A stretch of DNA of 64,000 nt from Oscheius onirici (GCA_932521025.1 OW051473.1:6262001-6326000); one strand, 5' to 3'. Positions 1-12,412 are shown, counted from the first letter of the stretch. Notes: generated by a model not told the origin, from the sequence alone. Numbers and translations are program-made.

Positions 1-112
1 TGTCAGAGATCAAGCCAATGCCAATTTTTCCTTTGTAGCTGTACCAGGTACAATCTTTCGGTTGAAAATACAAAATAACTTCTAGTTCTTATCTGTACAT
101 ACGGTACACTAG

Positions 113-691
113 GAATGATTTTCGTCCCGAAAATGAAGTACATCCAACGGATACCGCCGTCTGCTGATGAGGTAATCTTTTGTCCCACGCTCACTATGTT
201 TTTCAGTTGCAGTTGCATGTGAATGGTAACGGCTCAACAAAGGGGTTGTCAACAGTCGAGCAGAAACGTTTTGATCAGCTGCAGTCAGAGAATGACCAGC
301 TGCAAAGTCAAATTGAAGAGGTTAATGAAAAATAGAACATCGCTCATTGCTAATTCCAGAAGGAGCGCCGAATCTCTCAGTGCAAAGACAGATTGGAGAA
401 GATGTTGCTGAAAAATGACGAGGATCTGTTATCCCTCTCGGTTGGAAATAACAACACTTTGAGTGTTTCAGGTTTACTGGTCATTTGAACCTGAGAAAAC
501 ATGTTTTTCAGACGAAAATCCCACCTACTCCACTCCAACAACTTTAACAACGACAGCTTTAATAGAGTTTCAACCTTCTTCCGAAAATACGGGTAACCAT
601 ACAATAAGAACCATAAGAAACAGTTTTAGGTCGCTATGTAGAGATAGAAAGTGAACATTCTTCCTCCTCTTCCGATGAAATTCTTCTGTGA
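113..691 (+). CDS. 3' part of an unrecognised coiled-coil protein
   Basis: Five exons can be chained in phase: about 113-171, 207-320, 360-471, 512-592 and 630-691, separated by introns of 35-40 bp with GT-AG ends. The second and third exons join into a heptad-like coiled coil rich in E, Q, K and L (for example QLQSENDQLQSQIEE followed by KERRISQCKDRLEKM). The tail is rich in Asn, Thr and Ser and ends SSSSSDEILL before TGA at 689-691. An AATAAA lies near 827. The 5' exons lie before the window or are not resolvable, so no start is given; the in-frame Met at 115 may be internal. I do not recognise the family. Exon chaining is well supported by phase; function is unknown. Confidence 0.6.
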
Positions 692-3235
692 TGGTGTACA
701 CTGCCAGACGGAGGTCTCCACGCTCTTCTAATTTGTGTCATGTCCTATCAATCATTACGGTGTCAAGTAACAAGCCCTGTCACTTCTGAAAAAATATTCC
801 ATTAACTCTTTGCTATGCAATTCTTTAATAAATTATGCGTCAAACACTGGTTCAAGAAGATCCGTTTTATTTGGAAAGCTGTTCCAGTTTGTTGTCTACT
901 TAACTGAGCCTCTTAGAAGAACACATTTCATGTGACACATGCGCACTTGGTTCATTTAACGGAGGGAGGTCGGCGTTCACCAGAATAAGCCGGATTTCTT
1001 AGCCTAAAAGCTCGGTACATGGGATGCTGCTGACAAATGACACTCATTTCCATTTTAAAAGATGTTTTTGTTATCCATTTGTGCACAGGCTGGCAGCCAC
1101 AATCAATAGCCAGCGCCGGCCAGCAGTCCTTTTTTGGGAGCGTCGCTCGATAAAGTGAACACCGAACATGGGGTATCTGTTCGCATCATCAGATAGTGGG
1201 GAGCACACTAATTTGATGCGATCTAATTGGGCTTTTCCGAAAATGTACTTCAAATTGCAGGCTGACACCTATTCCTTATCTAAAGTTCTTTAAACATCAA
1301 GCCCCTGCATTTGAATGCCCTTGTGGTCAAGCTTTCAATAACAACTGGCATTGAAAATGCTTGCGCAAGGTGCTCACCCACACAAGCCTCTTAAAAAGAA
1401 CTCACAGGAAGAGTAGAAAGAACTGAATAATAGCTAAGAATGCCATCGGAAATTCTGGAGATACCGGGTCGGCAGTGATGATAGCGGTTGGCTAACATCT
1501 GCAACCAGCTAAACACACTGCCACTCGGTATCCCTCTTTCGCCTGGAATGACACGAACTTCTCTCAAAAATTCAGGTCAAAAGGCACATGTGAGTTGGGA
1601 AAAAGCCATGCGGCATCGGTCAGCTGATCCTGTGTGTCCTCTCCTGATGTCAACAGTTGAAACGGTCGCCTGACAATAGCCATGAGGCGTTTCTGAACTC
1701 AGGGAGGTCTTAGACCCTGGGTGTGTCATGCAGTCATAGACCCTGATCGCTGATCGAGGAAAACGTGAGAGACCGAACGCCGCCGGTGCCTGGTTACCGC
1801 CTTTGATATTGAGGACGTGGCAAGTGAGCTGCAAGCGTAATTCTGACGAGCCTTTCTGGGCGTGGCCTTGTGCCACAAAATTGAAGCCACGCATAAAAAC
1901 AACAAGCTCTTCTTGAAAGAGGCACAAATCTGGGACGAACACCGCAATCAGAATGAAAGAACAAAGTGGTCTTACGCCTACCAGGCTGAAATATTTGGTG
2001 CGAACATGTAATGTTTATAATAAACAAAAGTATACTGACGTTCAACGAAAAAAGAATGAGATTTGTGTGGACCGACAAGTGATAAAGGTGGGGCAAAGTG
2101 GAAATGTAAGCGCAGCAACACGTCATGCAACTTCTCGCGAGACTCACCATGCTCCGAAGCATCAAAAGCTATTAGTGTGAATGACTGGACTGAGAAAACT
2201 TTATATGAGCAATTTGAAATTTTATCCTGCGATACTGAGCGCCCGAACACGAGGAACGCGGCGCAATCAGCTGATCGGCCTCAGTGGGCGGGCAACGAGA
2301 GAAAAGGTCGAGAGGGGAGACGCAGAGGTCGGCTTCATACCAGATTGGTGCATTTTCATCTGTTAAAAGTGGAAATGACTCAATTGGCACGAAGTCTAGG
2401 CTCTGACCACCGTCGATGGGCTAGATGTGGGCGGGAAATGACGGACGGGAGGCTCTTTGCGGTGTGAATACTAATACAATGACCATATCTTGACGGAACA
2501 TCGATTGCGGATTTCTGAAATTTGAGCAAGATTTTTTGCATTCCCCGAAAAGACTCTCACGAGGTCTTACTTTTAAAACCTTGAGGTTCAAAATATTTGG
2601 CAACTTTTGTCAGTCACATGGAGACGTAATCTGACTTCGAACAGTTTCAGTCTTCCTCTAGGTTTTGGCAAAGTAAATACGTGACGGAGGTTCCAAATTG
2701 TTTGTCAGCTATTGAGAGAAAGTCCTCGGCATGTTCCAAGACCTCGGCAATGGGTTTCCACCCGAGAAAACAAACAAATATAAACCGTTTTCGCTCGCGG
2801 CTTTTTCTCGAAGATGAAACATCGATTATCAAGCGGGAAATCACCTTGATTGCTTCGGCTTGTTGTCTCTTCCCCAAAGGGGGTTACTTCGATGAAGGGT
2901 GTGGTCATGACGTCACGGCCCGGTTCACGTCGAGGTTCTGCGACAGCGACTACTGAGGCTGAGCGCTCCGAGTGGAGGCGACTGGGGAGTTTAATCCTAT
3001 ATAGAACTGGTCGCATACCATTGACTCGAGTCAGGATGCATTTCGTACATTTTTGAATAGTTTCAAGGCAGCGGTCAGTTTGGGGTTGATTGATTATCGA
3101 TGTCGAAACTGCTTGTTTCTCTGTTGCTACGTGAGAGACGGAGCAACTGTGCCTTATGTGATGATCATGAGGATACAAAGAGTTTATCGAGAAAGCATAA
3201 ACAGTCTGGCTGCTGCGTAAATCATCACCACAATC
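692..3235. other. intergenic region
   Basis: No exon chain is visible on either strand; the open frames here are short and overlap one another. The last 350 bases look like the promoter and 5' leader of the downstream M1-like gene. Confidence 0.5.
2908..3003 (+). promoter_or_regulatory. candidate promoter: CRE palindrome plus TATA element
   Basis: A perfect TGACGTCA palindrome (CRE/ATF-type site) at 2908-2915 is followed about 80 bases later by a TATATAG element near 2996-3003. Both lie upstream of the M1-like start codon at 3236. Being the promoter of that gene is inferred from position only. Confidence 0.35.
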
Positions 3236-5540
3236 ATGCTCAACCTAGCCCTTCTGCTCTGCTTACTGTAAGTTATTGTAAAACTAACATAATTCCTAAT
3301 AGTGTTCATGAAATACCAGCTCTTAATCCGTTTTCCCAGACTGTAAGTTTGGATCTGAGGAAGCATTTTTCAACAGAGGTGCGTGCTTTTACTAATAAAT
3401 GAGGTGTTTAGTTGAGAACGAATGATCTCTTCAATGGACAAGTGGAAATTATCGGAGAGAAAAGAAATACAGACAGCGTCATTATATTGAATGCGTGGAG
3501 AATTGACGTCTTCGCGGCCAATGTCAGCTGCAACAATCGTAGGCAATCATCAAACAGAAACAATGGTTTTCTTTGCAGGGGAACTGGAAATTTTGAATAT
3601 TGCACACCAGAAGTTGGTCGATGATACGTTACGTCTAGAGTTTTCAGAAAACATTACGCGAGGAGAGAAATGTGTTGTGAAAGTACGAATTTTTCTTGTG
3701 AGCTACTCATTTTTTTCAGATCAAATATGCAGCACCATTTTCCCAACTATACGGCCTTTACAAGTCTTACTTTCCTTCCAAATATGATCAGGGTCCAAAA
3801 ACTGTTTCCATTAGTACCAACAATGAGCCGGAAATGTCAAGACTTTGGGTTCCTTGCTTCGATTCCATGGATATTCTTTCTAACTGGACCATCAACTTTG
3901 AACATCCACTGAACACACGGTTTCTAGGAATGGGAAACGTTTTAACCAGGAAGAAGAACAACTATCTCACTTCTGTCTTGAAAAGCACCAGGCCATGGCA
4001 AGCTTCAAAAATTGCTTTCGCTGTGATTGAAGAAAAACGATTCAAGACGTATTCACAAGTTGTGAAGACAAATCAGACGGTATGCTTAAACTTTCTTGTA
4101 TAAATTAAATTTGTAGCTTCGGTTTTGGTTCCCCAGAAACATAACTTTCCGCATGAAGGCAAACGACATTTTGAAGATATCGTCCGACTTTTTCAATAGC
4201 ATTTCCAACTCGTTCAACCATGTTTTGGGGTGCAAGAACATTGGTAAGTGATGAGTTACACCACACCCTCAGAGTGATTGAGTACAGAATTTGTCGTCCT
4301 TCAACATAGGAGTGGCGTCTCCAGCGGCTGCCTAGTGATTTTTGATCAGCGTCACGATCTCAACGTTCAACAATTGAGAAGTTCGATTGCCAAACTGGTT
4401 GGTACCGAAACAGTTTTGTTTGTTCAGTCATGTTTTCCAGTGGCTTGGATCGGATGTTCTGTACCCTTCTACCCAGGATGCTTGGTTTACGCACGCTTTG
4501 GCTGAGTATCTTGCGCTTACTCATTACAACTGGACAACGGTTAGAAAACTTAGAACACCAGTAACATACAGCCTTAGACTGACCGCTTAAAACTACTAAA
4601 AGAAACTGTTCATCATCCAAGGATCCTCGAAGAAGGTCTAGAAGCAAAATACTCGACATCTTGGTTCTCAAAAGACCTGTACTACAACAAGATAAGATTT
4701 GGTTTTGCTATTTTGAAAGAAGCGTTTTAAGGAGTTTTTGTGATCTCCATGCTGGCCGACATTATGACTCCTCCCAGCTTTGATGAACTGGTACGAGAAC
4801 TCGTTCGCAGGTTTTCCGGACGATTTCTTACCTCTGACCGTATCTTCTTTTTGGCTCGCGAGTTTACCGAACGCAACAAGTGGCCAGCCTGCTATCGTGC
4901 CTTCATTGGGACGCAATCAGATTTCGTGAGCATAGTTTGAGACGTCCTTCAGCCGTTTTCTAATTAAGATTGGCCTGCCCGTGGTTTCAATTAATCGTGC
5001 AAAAAATACGTTGGTAATAAATCAGCACAATTTTGAAATGCACGATAGGAACGACATCCGTTTGTGAGTCAGATAAGCAGTAAAGTTATGGTTTACCCAT
5101 TTCAGCAGGCCCATTTTCTGGACTAGTCGGTGGACAAATCCTCTTTGGATATCAGTCAATGACTCAACAAACTTCATGTGGTTGCATCACGGTCGGTGAT
5201 AGAAGAATACAACAGTCAGGTGTTTTAGATGATATCAGTGTTGAAATGGAGCTCGGTGGCAATGAGTCAGTGTTTGTCGACCCAGAGATTCACGGACTTT
5301 ACCTTGTCGAGTACCCTGGGAAGGATCTGTTCAGCATGTGGAACGAGACTCAGGTTTTTAAAGTTTGGGCACTTATACATCTTTTCTCAGGACTGTTCCC
5401 GTTTCCACAGATATTGTGTTGAGCCCACAATAAACGGCAATTTCTGCGTGTCTATCTACAATCAACAATGTCGCGTAGACTTTCCCACCATCCCGCTGCT
5501 TTATTCCGGATACGTACATCGATGGGATAACGAAGATTGA
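3236..5540 (+). CDS. M1 aminopeptidase-like secreted protein, predicted non-catalytic
   Basis: Fourteen exons join in phase: 3236-3267, 3303-3378, 3412-3538, 3579-3682, 3720-4079, 4117-4243, 4288-4397, 4441-4539, 4578-4701, 4732-4925, 4969-5063, 5106-5191, 5229-5353 and 5391-5540. They encode about 602 aa. The start gives a signal peptide (MLNLALLLCLL). The chain follows M1 peptidase order: the N-terminal beta domain (FNGQVEI, then GLYKSYFP, then WVPCFDS in place of PCFDEP), then the catalytic region, then an ERAP1_C-like start (IGLPVVSINR, GLYLVEYP). The zinc site is gone: the HExxH position reads SSIAK just before WLGS, and the distal Glu of WLNEGFA is His in WFTHALAEYL. GAMEN is not recognisable. 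The C-terminus is shorter than in typical M1 enzymes and ends in a Cys-containing tail. AATAAA follows near 5561. The role is probably binding rather than peptide cleavage. Confidence 0.82.
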
Positions 5541-6089
5541 AATCTGTACAGTCGTGTTCGTAATAAAAGATTTTGTCAAAAAATGCATTTTGAGGGTGTT
5601 AACAACGGCCATTTAGGTATTTAGGGGTGTCCTTGAACCTGGAACACGGGAATCGTGAGGCACTTGTCGGCGGATTGTGGCTGTGTGAGAGAGATACCCG
5701 TTTCGGTCCCACAGTGACTCATCCACGACGGAGTCTTTTGCTGTTTGCTTTGCTTATCTAAATGTAGCGCTCAGCGATCTGTCTTCCTTGCATAGAGCTT
5801 CGCATCAAGACCACACATGAGTGAGTTTTTCTTATGTAGACGGGAATATTGACTGTCTAAGAACTAGTTTGCCATGTCTTGGTTACGTCCATCCTTATGG
5901 GATAATCGTGTTCTTGACTTTTGATATTTGTATCTTGACCTATTTTTAAAACAATTTTGTTCGTTATTGAATACAAAAGCATGTTTTTTGCCTACTAGTC
6001 TTAAAAGGTGGGTATGCAAATAGTGTCGCCCTTTTCACCCTTATTCGATCTATCAGCGCCTTTATGCGCCCATCAGCTGTTTGACCTAA
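5541..6089. other. short intergenic spacer
   Basis: AATAAA near 5561 ends the upstream gene. The remainder is AT-rich with no convincing coding frame and would hold the promoter of the kinase gene; no clear TATA element is seen. Confidence 0.5.
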
Positions 6090-9088
6090 ATGACGTCTCT
6101 AGCCGATAATGGTGAAACGATTTTTTTTTCAAAATACCTGTATTTCAGCTCTTACCTTTCATCGATCCCACACTGAGTTGGTGACTGTCTCAGAACGTAG
6201 GTTTTATTCATTTTTGAATGAAAAGTCTTTTTAGTTGACAGAGTTGCAGAAAAGCTCAACTTTTCACGCGTTGCTGCTGTTTTTTCTTCAAGGTAAAAAA
6301 AATTCATAAGATTCTTCTAAACTTTTCATCAATTCAGACCAGTCCAACCAGACGAAGTCATCTTCTTTCGCTGCAAGAGAAATACTCCTTTTGAACACAA
6401 AAAGTCATCAATCGGTTTTACTGAATATGATCCGAAAACCTTGGACTATGAACAGTTTTTGAAGTAAGTTAATACTTGTTACTTTTTAATACAGTCTATT
6501 TTAAAGAGAGTTTTCTGCAATTCCTAAAGGAAGAATTATTTTGATAAATACAACAAATGCGGATAAAAAGACCGATGTTGATGATCATTGTATCCATTAT
6601 GACAGGAATGGCACTATTTATTATGGAATCAACGGCATGTTGGATGTGAGTTTCTTGAAAACTTCTTTAAAAACTCTTCCTCAAGACAACCCTTGATATC
6701 AGCCGGAAACCGGGAAAACTGTGGATGTATTCGGTTATGGGTTCCTTATCAGAAATTGACATTGTCGGTGAGCTTTCTTCCTCCTACTTTGTCAACAAAT
6801 TCACCTTCAGACAACCCTCTCAGTCCTAGAGTCTTCGATCGTTATTTGCAAACAGCCAAGCATCTGAAGCTTGGTTACAAATCGGTAATCTCTGCTATTC
6901 ACGGTATTGTAAACTTGTTTGACAGAAATATGATTTTCAGACAACAAGCCGGGACTAATATCGCGACTTCCTGCAAGCGACGAGCCAATGCTTTTTCATA
7001 GAACAAATCTGAACTTTGCGACGTTTGACGGTATTATTGAAGATAGATCTTTTGAGCCTTCTTTCAGGAAGAAAAGAAGCAGAAGCTTTAGACACACGGG
7101 TAAATGTTGCCTTTTCCAGCAAGTGAGATCCATTTTGACCTGATTAAAAAAACTTTTAGACCTATTACTATAGGAGACTGCCTGTCATTCACAGTTGAGG
7201 CTACGGGTAGGATTCGTTTGGGACTTCTGCCTCACAGTCCAGACAAATTCAGTCAGAACGATCTTTCAAAGTAAGAAATACTTGTAATTAAAATATTTTT
7301 GCTTAGAAATTTCACCAAAGACCAGTTCGGGTCTGCAAATTGCGAATTTTTGGCAAATGTGAAGTTTGCTACTGGAGACTTGGTTCATATTGCTCTGATC
7401 AAGCCAGATGATTCTCCTGCCACAGCTCTTGTTGGAACCAATGGAGAGTACTTGGTAGTTTGTCAGGCTTGCTTTTCAATCATATTTTTCAGCTATCTAA
7501 AACGTTGTCGCAGGACAGATATTACGTTGTTTTCCGGAGTGAAAACGTGGCGAAACTGATAATAGTCGACTTCAAGACTATGGAATCGGAAGAAGTTCTG
7601 AGTAAGCCTGAATCTGATAATAACTTATCGGTTCAGAAACCATCGTCCCCAATCCCCAAGAGCTGGAAAAACAGATTCGTCAGTTCGAAGAAGATACCAA
7701 ACCGAAGCCAAAAGAAAACCCACCTAAACCAATGGAGAGGACCAAACCTACAGCCAAGCCAGACACACCTGCCCCCAATTTACCACACGCAGCACCACCT
7801 GATAAAATAAAAAAGGACAGATATGGAAGTAAGTTCAATGTTGTTCGTTTTGTACAATGCTTAGCAGATCCTCCATCTCCACTAGAACATGGAGCTTATC
7901 AACTCATTCAGACGACAATTTTTGACAAGATCTATATGAAAGACTTGACAGTTATCAAAAAGCTTGGCTCTGGCGCTCAAGGTGACGTCAAAATGGTGTC
8001 ATCGCCTTTGTTAGGGTAATTTGACACTCTAAGATGCTCACAGAGCTATTTTCAGAAGAAAAGCTGCCAAATTATTCACACATACTAGCGAAATCATGGC
8101 CAAGTATGAAAAGCGAGAATTGGAAACGCTCGCTAAGGTAAAATAGAAGAAAATTTTCTCAAAACTAATTCAGCTCAACTCTCATCCTTTCATAATCAGC
8201 ATTCACGGGTACATTTTTGACAATGAGTCGTCTCCTCAGCCAATGGGGTTCCTGATGGAGTTAATGGAGAATGGTTGCATGTTTAACGGTATTAATATTC
8301 TTAATGTAAGAAAACATCAATTTTAGTTGTTCACGACGTTGAGAACAAAAACGGTCAGAGAAAGTTCCGTGTGAAAATCGAGAAACCTCACCTGTACAAC
8401 TGGATTCAACAAGCGGCTAGTGCCTTCAACTTCATGCATAGTGCTGGAATCATCCATCGAGATATCAAAACATTGAAGTGAGTCAGACGGTCTCAAATTG
8501 ACAAAACTACATTGTTACAGCATGTTGTTGACAAATGACCACGAGCAGTTGCGAATCTGTGACCTGGGTCTTTCGGGAAAGGTCCAATTGGACAATATGA
8601 CCATGAGGTGATGCAACAGTTTCTTTGCAACGGTCCATTTTTCAGAATCGGAACCTATTTGTACATGGCACCGGAAGTGTTGGCCATGGCACAAGATGGT
8701 CCTATCGAAAAGCATTACGACAACAAGTGTGACGTCTATAGTTTAGCGATCTGCATGTGGGAAATGTGGCATCGAAGGTAGTCAAAACAGACTGAAATGA
8801 TCAGAAGACTTATCTTGCAGATTGCCTTATTCACATGAAACCGATCCAGAACACATGTTGATAAGAAAAGTCTGCAGGGATGGGTATCGGCCGACCATCA
8901 AATCAGAGTTGGGCGGTGGAACGCTTCCCGAACTTATTCAACGATCCTGGGCTCCGAATCCAAAAGATCGTCCCTCAATGTTTGAAATTTGCAGAATTGC
9001 TCATACAAAACTGGTTGAACTCGAAAAGGTTGGTTTGTTATTTGACTGTGTAAAAAAGAAAGGACAGAACGACCGCTTAAAAATATAA
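6090..9088 (+). CDS. two Neuralized-type (NHR) domains fused to a TKL-like protein kinase
   Basis: About 16 exons chain in phase from ATG 6090 to TAA 9086-9088, giving roughly 740 aa. Residues about 10-160 resemble a Neuralized homology repeat: FSSRPV, then IGFTEYDP, then YDRNGTIYYGIN, matching the family pattern FSNRPV / GFTSKDP / DKKGRVFYRIN. A more divergent copy follows at about 210-360 (FHRTNL, FSSKPITIGD, IRLGLLPHSPDKF). A Pro/Lys/Glu-rich linker leads to a kinase domain at about 445-725. It shows GSGAQG, the AAK lysine, HRDIKTLN, DLG for DFG, and MAPE. RSWAPNPKDRPS suggests the TK/TKL branch. The catalytic residues are present, so it is probably active. The last splice is uncertain: reading through at 9030 adds 14 residues but reaches the same stop. 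I do not know this combination from characterised proteins. Confidence 0.82.
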
Positions 9089-9954
9089 CTCTCAAAGAAA
9101 AATTTAAAAAATTTCATCATAAAACATTTGAGTTTCAGAAAGGATACGACCTCCGCATACGTCTTTAGAACAGACATCGCCTCCTACACCATATACTGTA
9201 TATAATGAAGTTACTTGTTGTTACGTATTAGACTTGGTGCATACCGGGCAATCACAAATTCCCGAGCACGATGAGGTTATCAGTACCTGCGGCTCTTCTT
9301 CCGTCAAGTAATGATCCGCCTATTTCGTCGACAAGTCTTGGAATAACAGACAACCAGCCACAGTGCGGTGTGCGTGTCATATTCGGTCAACCCTTCTTTG
9401 CGCCTTTTAAACAAAATGCCTGATCAGGCCACGTGCTTCTGTTACGATCTATTTTTCTATCTGTCGTCCGCGCGCACGTCGTCGGTCTCTGATTAAAAGG
9501 AGCCAAAACTGTCGAGTTGGTCAAGCTGGACTTCCTTCGACTTTCTCATCTCCGTTTTGCTCCAATTTTTGACACTATTATCAACTTTTTATCGGTCCAA
9601 ACAAGATTAATTTCTAACTAAAGTAGGAATATCTCTAATGTGCAACTTTTCTGTAATGCGCTTTCTTCGCAACATTTCTCCGATTCTTTTTGTTGGCGAA
9701 CCCTTCAGTTACCAGTTCCCTGTAATTTGAATCTAACTTCAAGGACAAGTTATCCTTTAAAACGTTCAGTTCCATCCATCGTACTGTGTCGACTAATAAC
9801 TACGATTCCTTGACGAAAACCACCCCCAGCACCTCGTTTTTGATGTTATATTCGAGCTCTTGATAAGAGAATTCCGATAAGGAACCTGTCCATCAGATTA
9901 ACTTCTTCAAAACACCTTGTTTTAAATCTGCAACTGATAGACGAGCATTCTAGA
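9089..9954. other. intergenic, probable promoter and leader of cdo-1
   Basis: No exon chain is found. The region sits between the kinase stop and the cysteine dioxygenase start, both on the + strand. Confidence 0.5.
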
Positions 9955-12412
9955 ATGGTCAGCCTCGACGAGCTCATTGTTGAATTGCGCCGTGTTTTTG
10001 AAGACAACCATATCGACATTGAAGAAGTGAGTAACGTTTTTCTTCAAATCAGTTAAATTTTCAGGTAACAGGTCTTCTTGAATCGTACAAAAGTAACATC
10101 CACGACTGGGGCAAATATGCCATGTTCGACGACCACAAGTTAGTTCTAACTATTAAAGGGAGTGGTCAATTACAAATTTTAGATACACTCGAAATCTGGT
10201 TGATATTGGCAACGGAAAGTATAACCTGATGATTCTTTGTTGGGGTCCTGGTATGGGAAGCAGGTTTGCCTGAAGCACGTCGTTGGTCTTTGACCATTGA
10301 TTTACAGCATCCACGATCATACTGATGCTCATTGTTTCGTGAAAATTTTGGATGGAAACCTTTTGGAAACGAAATATGCCTGGCCTGAATCCGATGCTCA
10401 GGATGAACCTTTGAGAGAAGTCGAGAAGAATGTCTATGACAGGAATGGTGTCTCCTACATGAGTGGTGAGTCATACTTACTTTAACAACCACATCATCAT
10501 TGTTTTGAAGCAAAAGAAATGTGTACGTGAAATTTGCGAGTTTCGTTTTCTGTTTCGCCGAAAACCGCAAAAGATTTCCGGGCGACGCGTTGACAAGAAG
10601 AGGGGAACTAGAAAATGTCCGATCGAATTGATTATGTCATTCATCAACACGTGATACCAGTGGTGAAACTGCATCGATGAACGTGGTCCTACAGTAGTCT
10701 TCGCAACTTTTAAGATGGGTTTCTGAGCCTAGTTAGGTAACACATTTGATTTCCGCAATAGATAAGAAAAAACTTTAAACGTAGTGCAAGTCACATTATA
10801 TATCGTATCAAACATCTGCCAAAAATGGCTTAAAGGAAGCTTTCGGCTATGCCGGAATGCCGGAACCGCTGCAGGACCAATTTGTATTGGTCCCGTCACG
10901 ATCTTGCCCCCGAAATGCATATTTTGCATTTTTCTACGCCTTTTACTCGTTGTATTGTTTTCAAACCATGTTTAATCGATTCCGCATCTAATTTTACACC
11001 AGTTATGTCTATTCAGATATAAAAAACGATGTGCTTAGCAAAGAACAAAAAAGGAAAGAACAGAAACGCTGTTTTCGCCCTTTCCTTCCAGTTTTATTAG
11101 ATTTTTGCTTTCGGAATATACTTATCAGATGTAAACTTTGATGCTGAATCGATTAAACATGGTTTGGGAACGAAAAACGAGTGTAAAACGTCGAAAGAGC
11201 GAAAAAAAAATAAAAAAATAGGGTTGAACCTGCTGTAATCGTGATGGGACCTATTTTCATAGCCGGACGCTCGCTTTAAGCATATTAGTACAGCAACTGT
11301 CAAGCAACTTAAGCATTCCTTTGTCAAAATGTCTTTGACCACATTGATAAACTGTTTTGCCTGGGCTACCGCGCACTTTGGATCGCTTACAGTAAGCGGC
11401 TGATACCGATTGAACTCTTGAATAAACAAACTACAAATCTCTGCTTAGCATTAGTCAATCCTTCTCATTGTATGGCAAAATAATTATAGTTATTACGCGC
11501 AACACACATTCGAAATTGTTTTGAGCCAGAAACACCTGAGATTGTGGAGGCGATTCGAAGCAAACCCCCTTTGACGAAAAATAGAGAAGCGTAGATCGCA
11601 CTTGTAGCACATAGCTTGTAGCACACATATGAATCAGGTCTCGAATTTCACTGATCCCATTTTGGAAGATGTCATCATCCCGTAGTGGTTTCATTTCGGG
11701 TGTTCAGTATTTTAGTCGTCACAGCACAAATATTCGCAAAACGTGTCAGATTTTAAGTTGAAGGGATTCAATTGTATCCATCCAGAGTTTTTTTGCACCA
11801 AAGTACAATCCCAGTTCTTGCAGATAAATTGGGACTGCACCGAATGGAGAACCCAAGTCATTCGGATGGAGCCATTTCTCTACATCTTTACATTCCACCC
11901 TACCAGACCTGCAACGCTTTCGATGAGGTACGAACACACGTTTTACCAGACGTTTTCCGGACAATGCCAATTGGTGTTCAGAAAAAGTACACTTGCAGTA
12001 AGCGGGAAGTGGTGATAGTTAGTTCAGAAAAGGTACACGTGCTGTAAGCAGGAAGTGACGACTATAAACGCAAAAATGTCGTTTAATTATGACAATATCG
12101 TCTTTGGTTCTAAAACGATTTAAAGAACCAGATTGTTTACTACGGTTCCTGGCTCGAAATAGAGCTGATCTAACAAGGAGTGAATGCTTAATAAAACAAC
12201 TTTTTACAGAGAAGCGGGAAAAAGACGCAAGTTCAAGTCACCTTCTACTCAAAGTACGGACACATGGTCGACTACAGAGGTAATCATCAAAACGTCTATT
12301 ACAAAATTTGAGACTTTTAGGCTCGAAAGAAGGAAAAGTCATTGGCTACCCTTCCCAAGTACTCAACCCTGCTCTCGGATCATCCGAGAAGAGCACAATT
12401 TCGTTAATTTAG
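9955..12412 (+). CDS. cdo-1: cysteine dioxygenase type I
   Basis: Seven exons in perfect phase encode 216 aa: 9955-10026, 10065-10138, 10183-10263, 10308-10465, 11824-11927, 12210-12279 and 12321-12412. The enzyme oxidises cysteine to cysteine sulfinate in the cytosol using non-haem iron. The signature is clear: [20 protein letters not shown], then [14 protein letters not shown], which carries two iron-binding His and the Cys that crosslinks to Tyr in the family. GLHRMEN supplies the third His, and [16 protein letters not shown] holds the partner Tyr. Length is close to the mammalian enzyme (about 200 aa). The fourth intron is 1,358 bp against about 40 bp for the first three and holds a long inverted repeat. 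Intron five (282 bp) contains a short tandem duplication. Confidence 0.95.
10820..11300. repeat. long imperfect inverted repeat (MITE-like) in a cdo-1 intron
   Basis: The left arm (about 10826-10990) and right arm (about 11130-11290) are reverse complements of each other. The clearest block is CAAACCATGTTTAATCGATT near 10962 against its complement near 11147, with one mismatch over about 27 bases. Further blocks pair outward: GCTTAAAGgaaGC near 10829 with the complement near 11270, and GGTCCCgTCACGAT near 10890 with ATCGTGATGGGACC near 11238. No transposase frame is visible inside. A non-autonomous DNA-transposon copy is the likeliest reading. Confidence 0.7.
11979..12065 (+). repeat. two-copy tandem duplication of about 43 bp
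   Basis: Two diverged copies lie side by side in the cdo-1 intron: TTCAGAAAAAGTACACTTGC followed by AGTAAGCGGGAAGTGGTGAT, then TTCAGAAAAGGTACACGTGC followed by TGTAAGCAGGAAGTGACGAC. Confidence 0.7.

Noticed and set aside
2063-2467. 134-codon open frame on +
   Set aside because: Basic, low-similarity translation with no splice partners; overlaps several other open frames.
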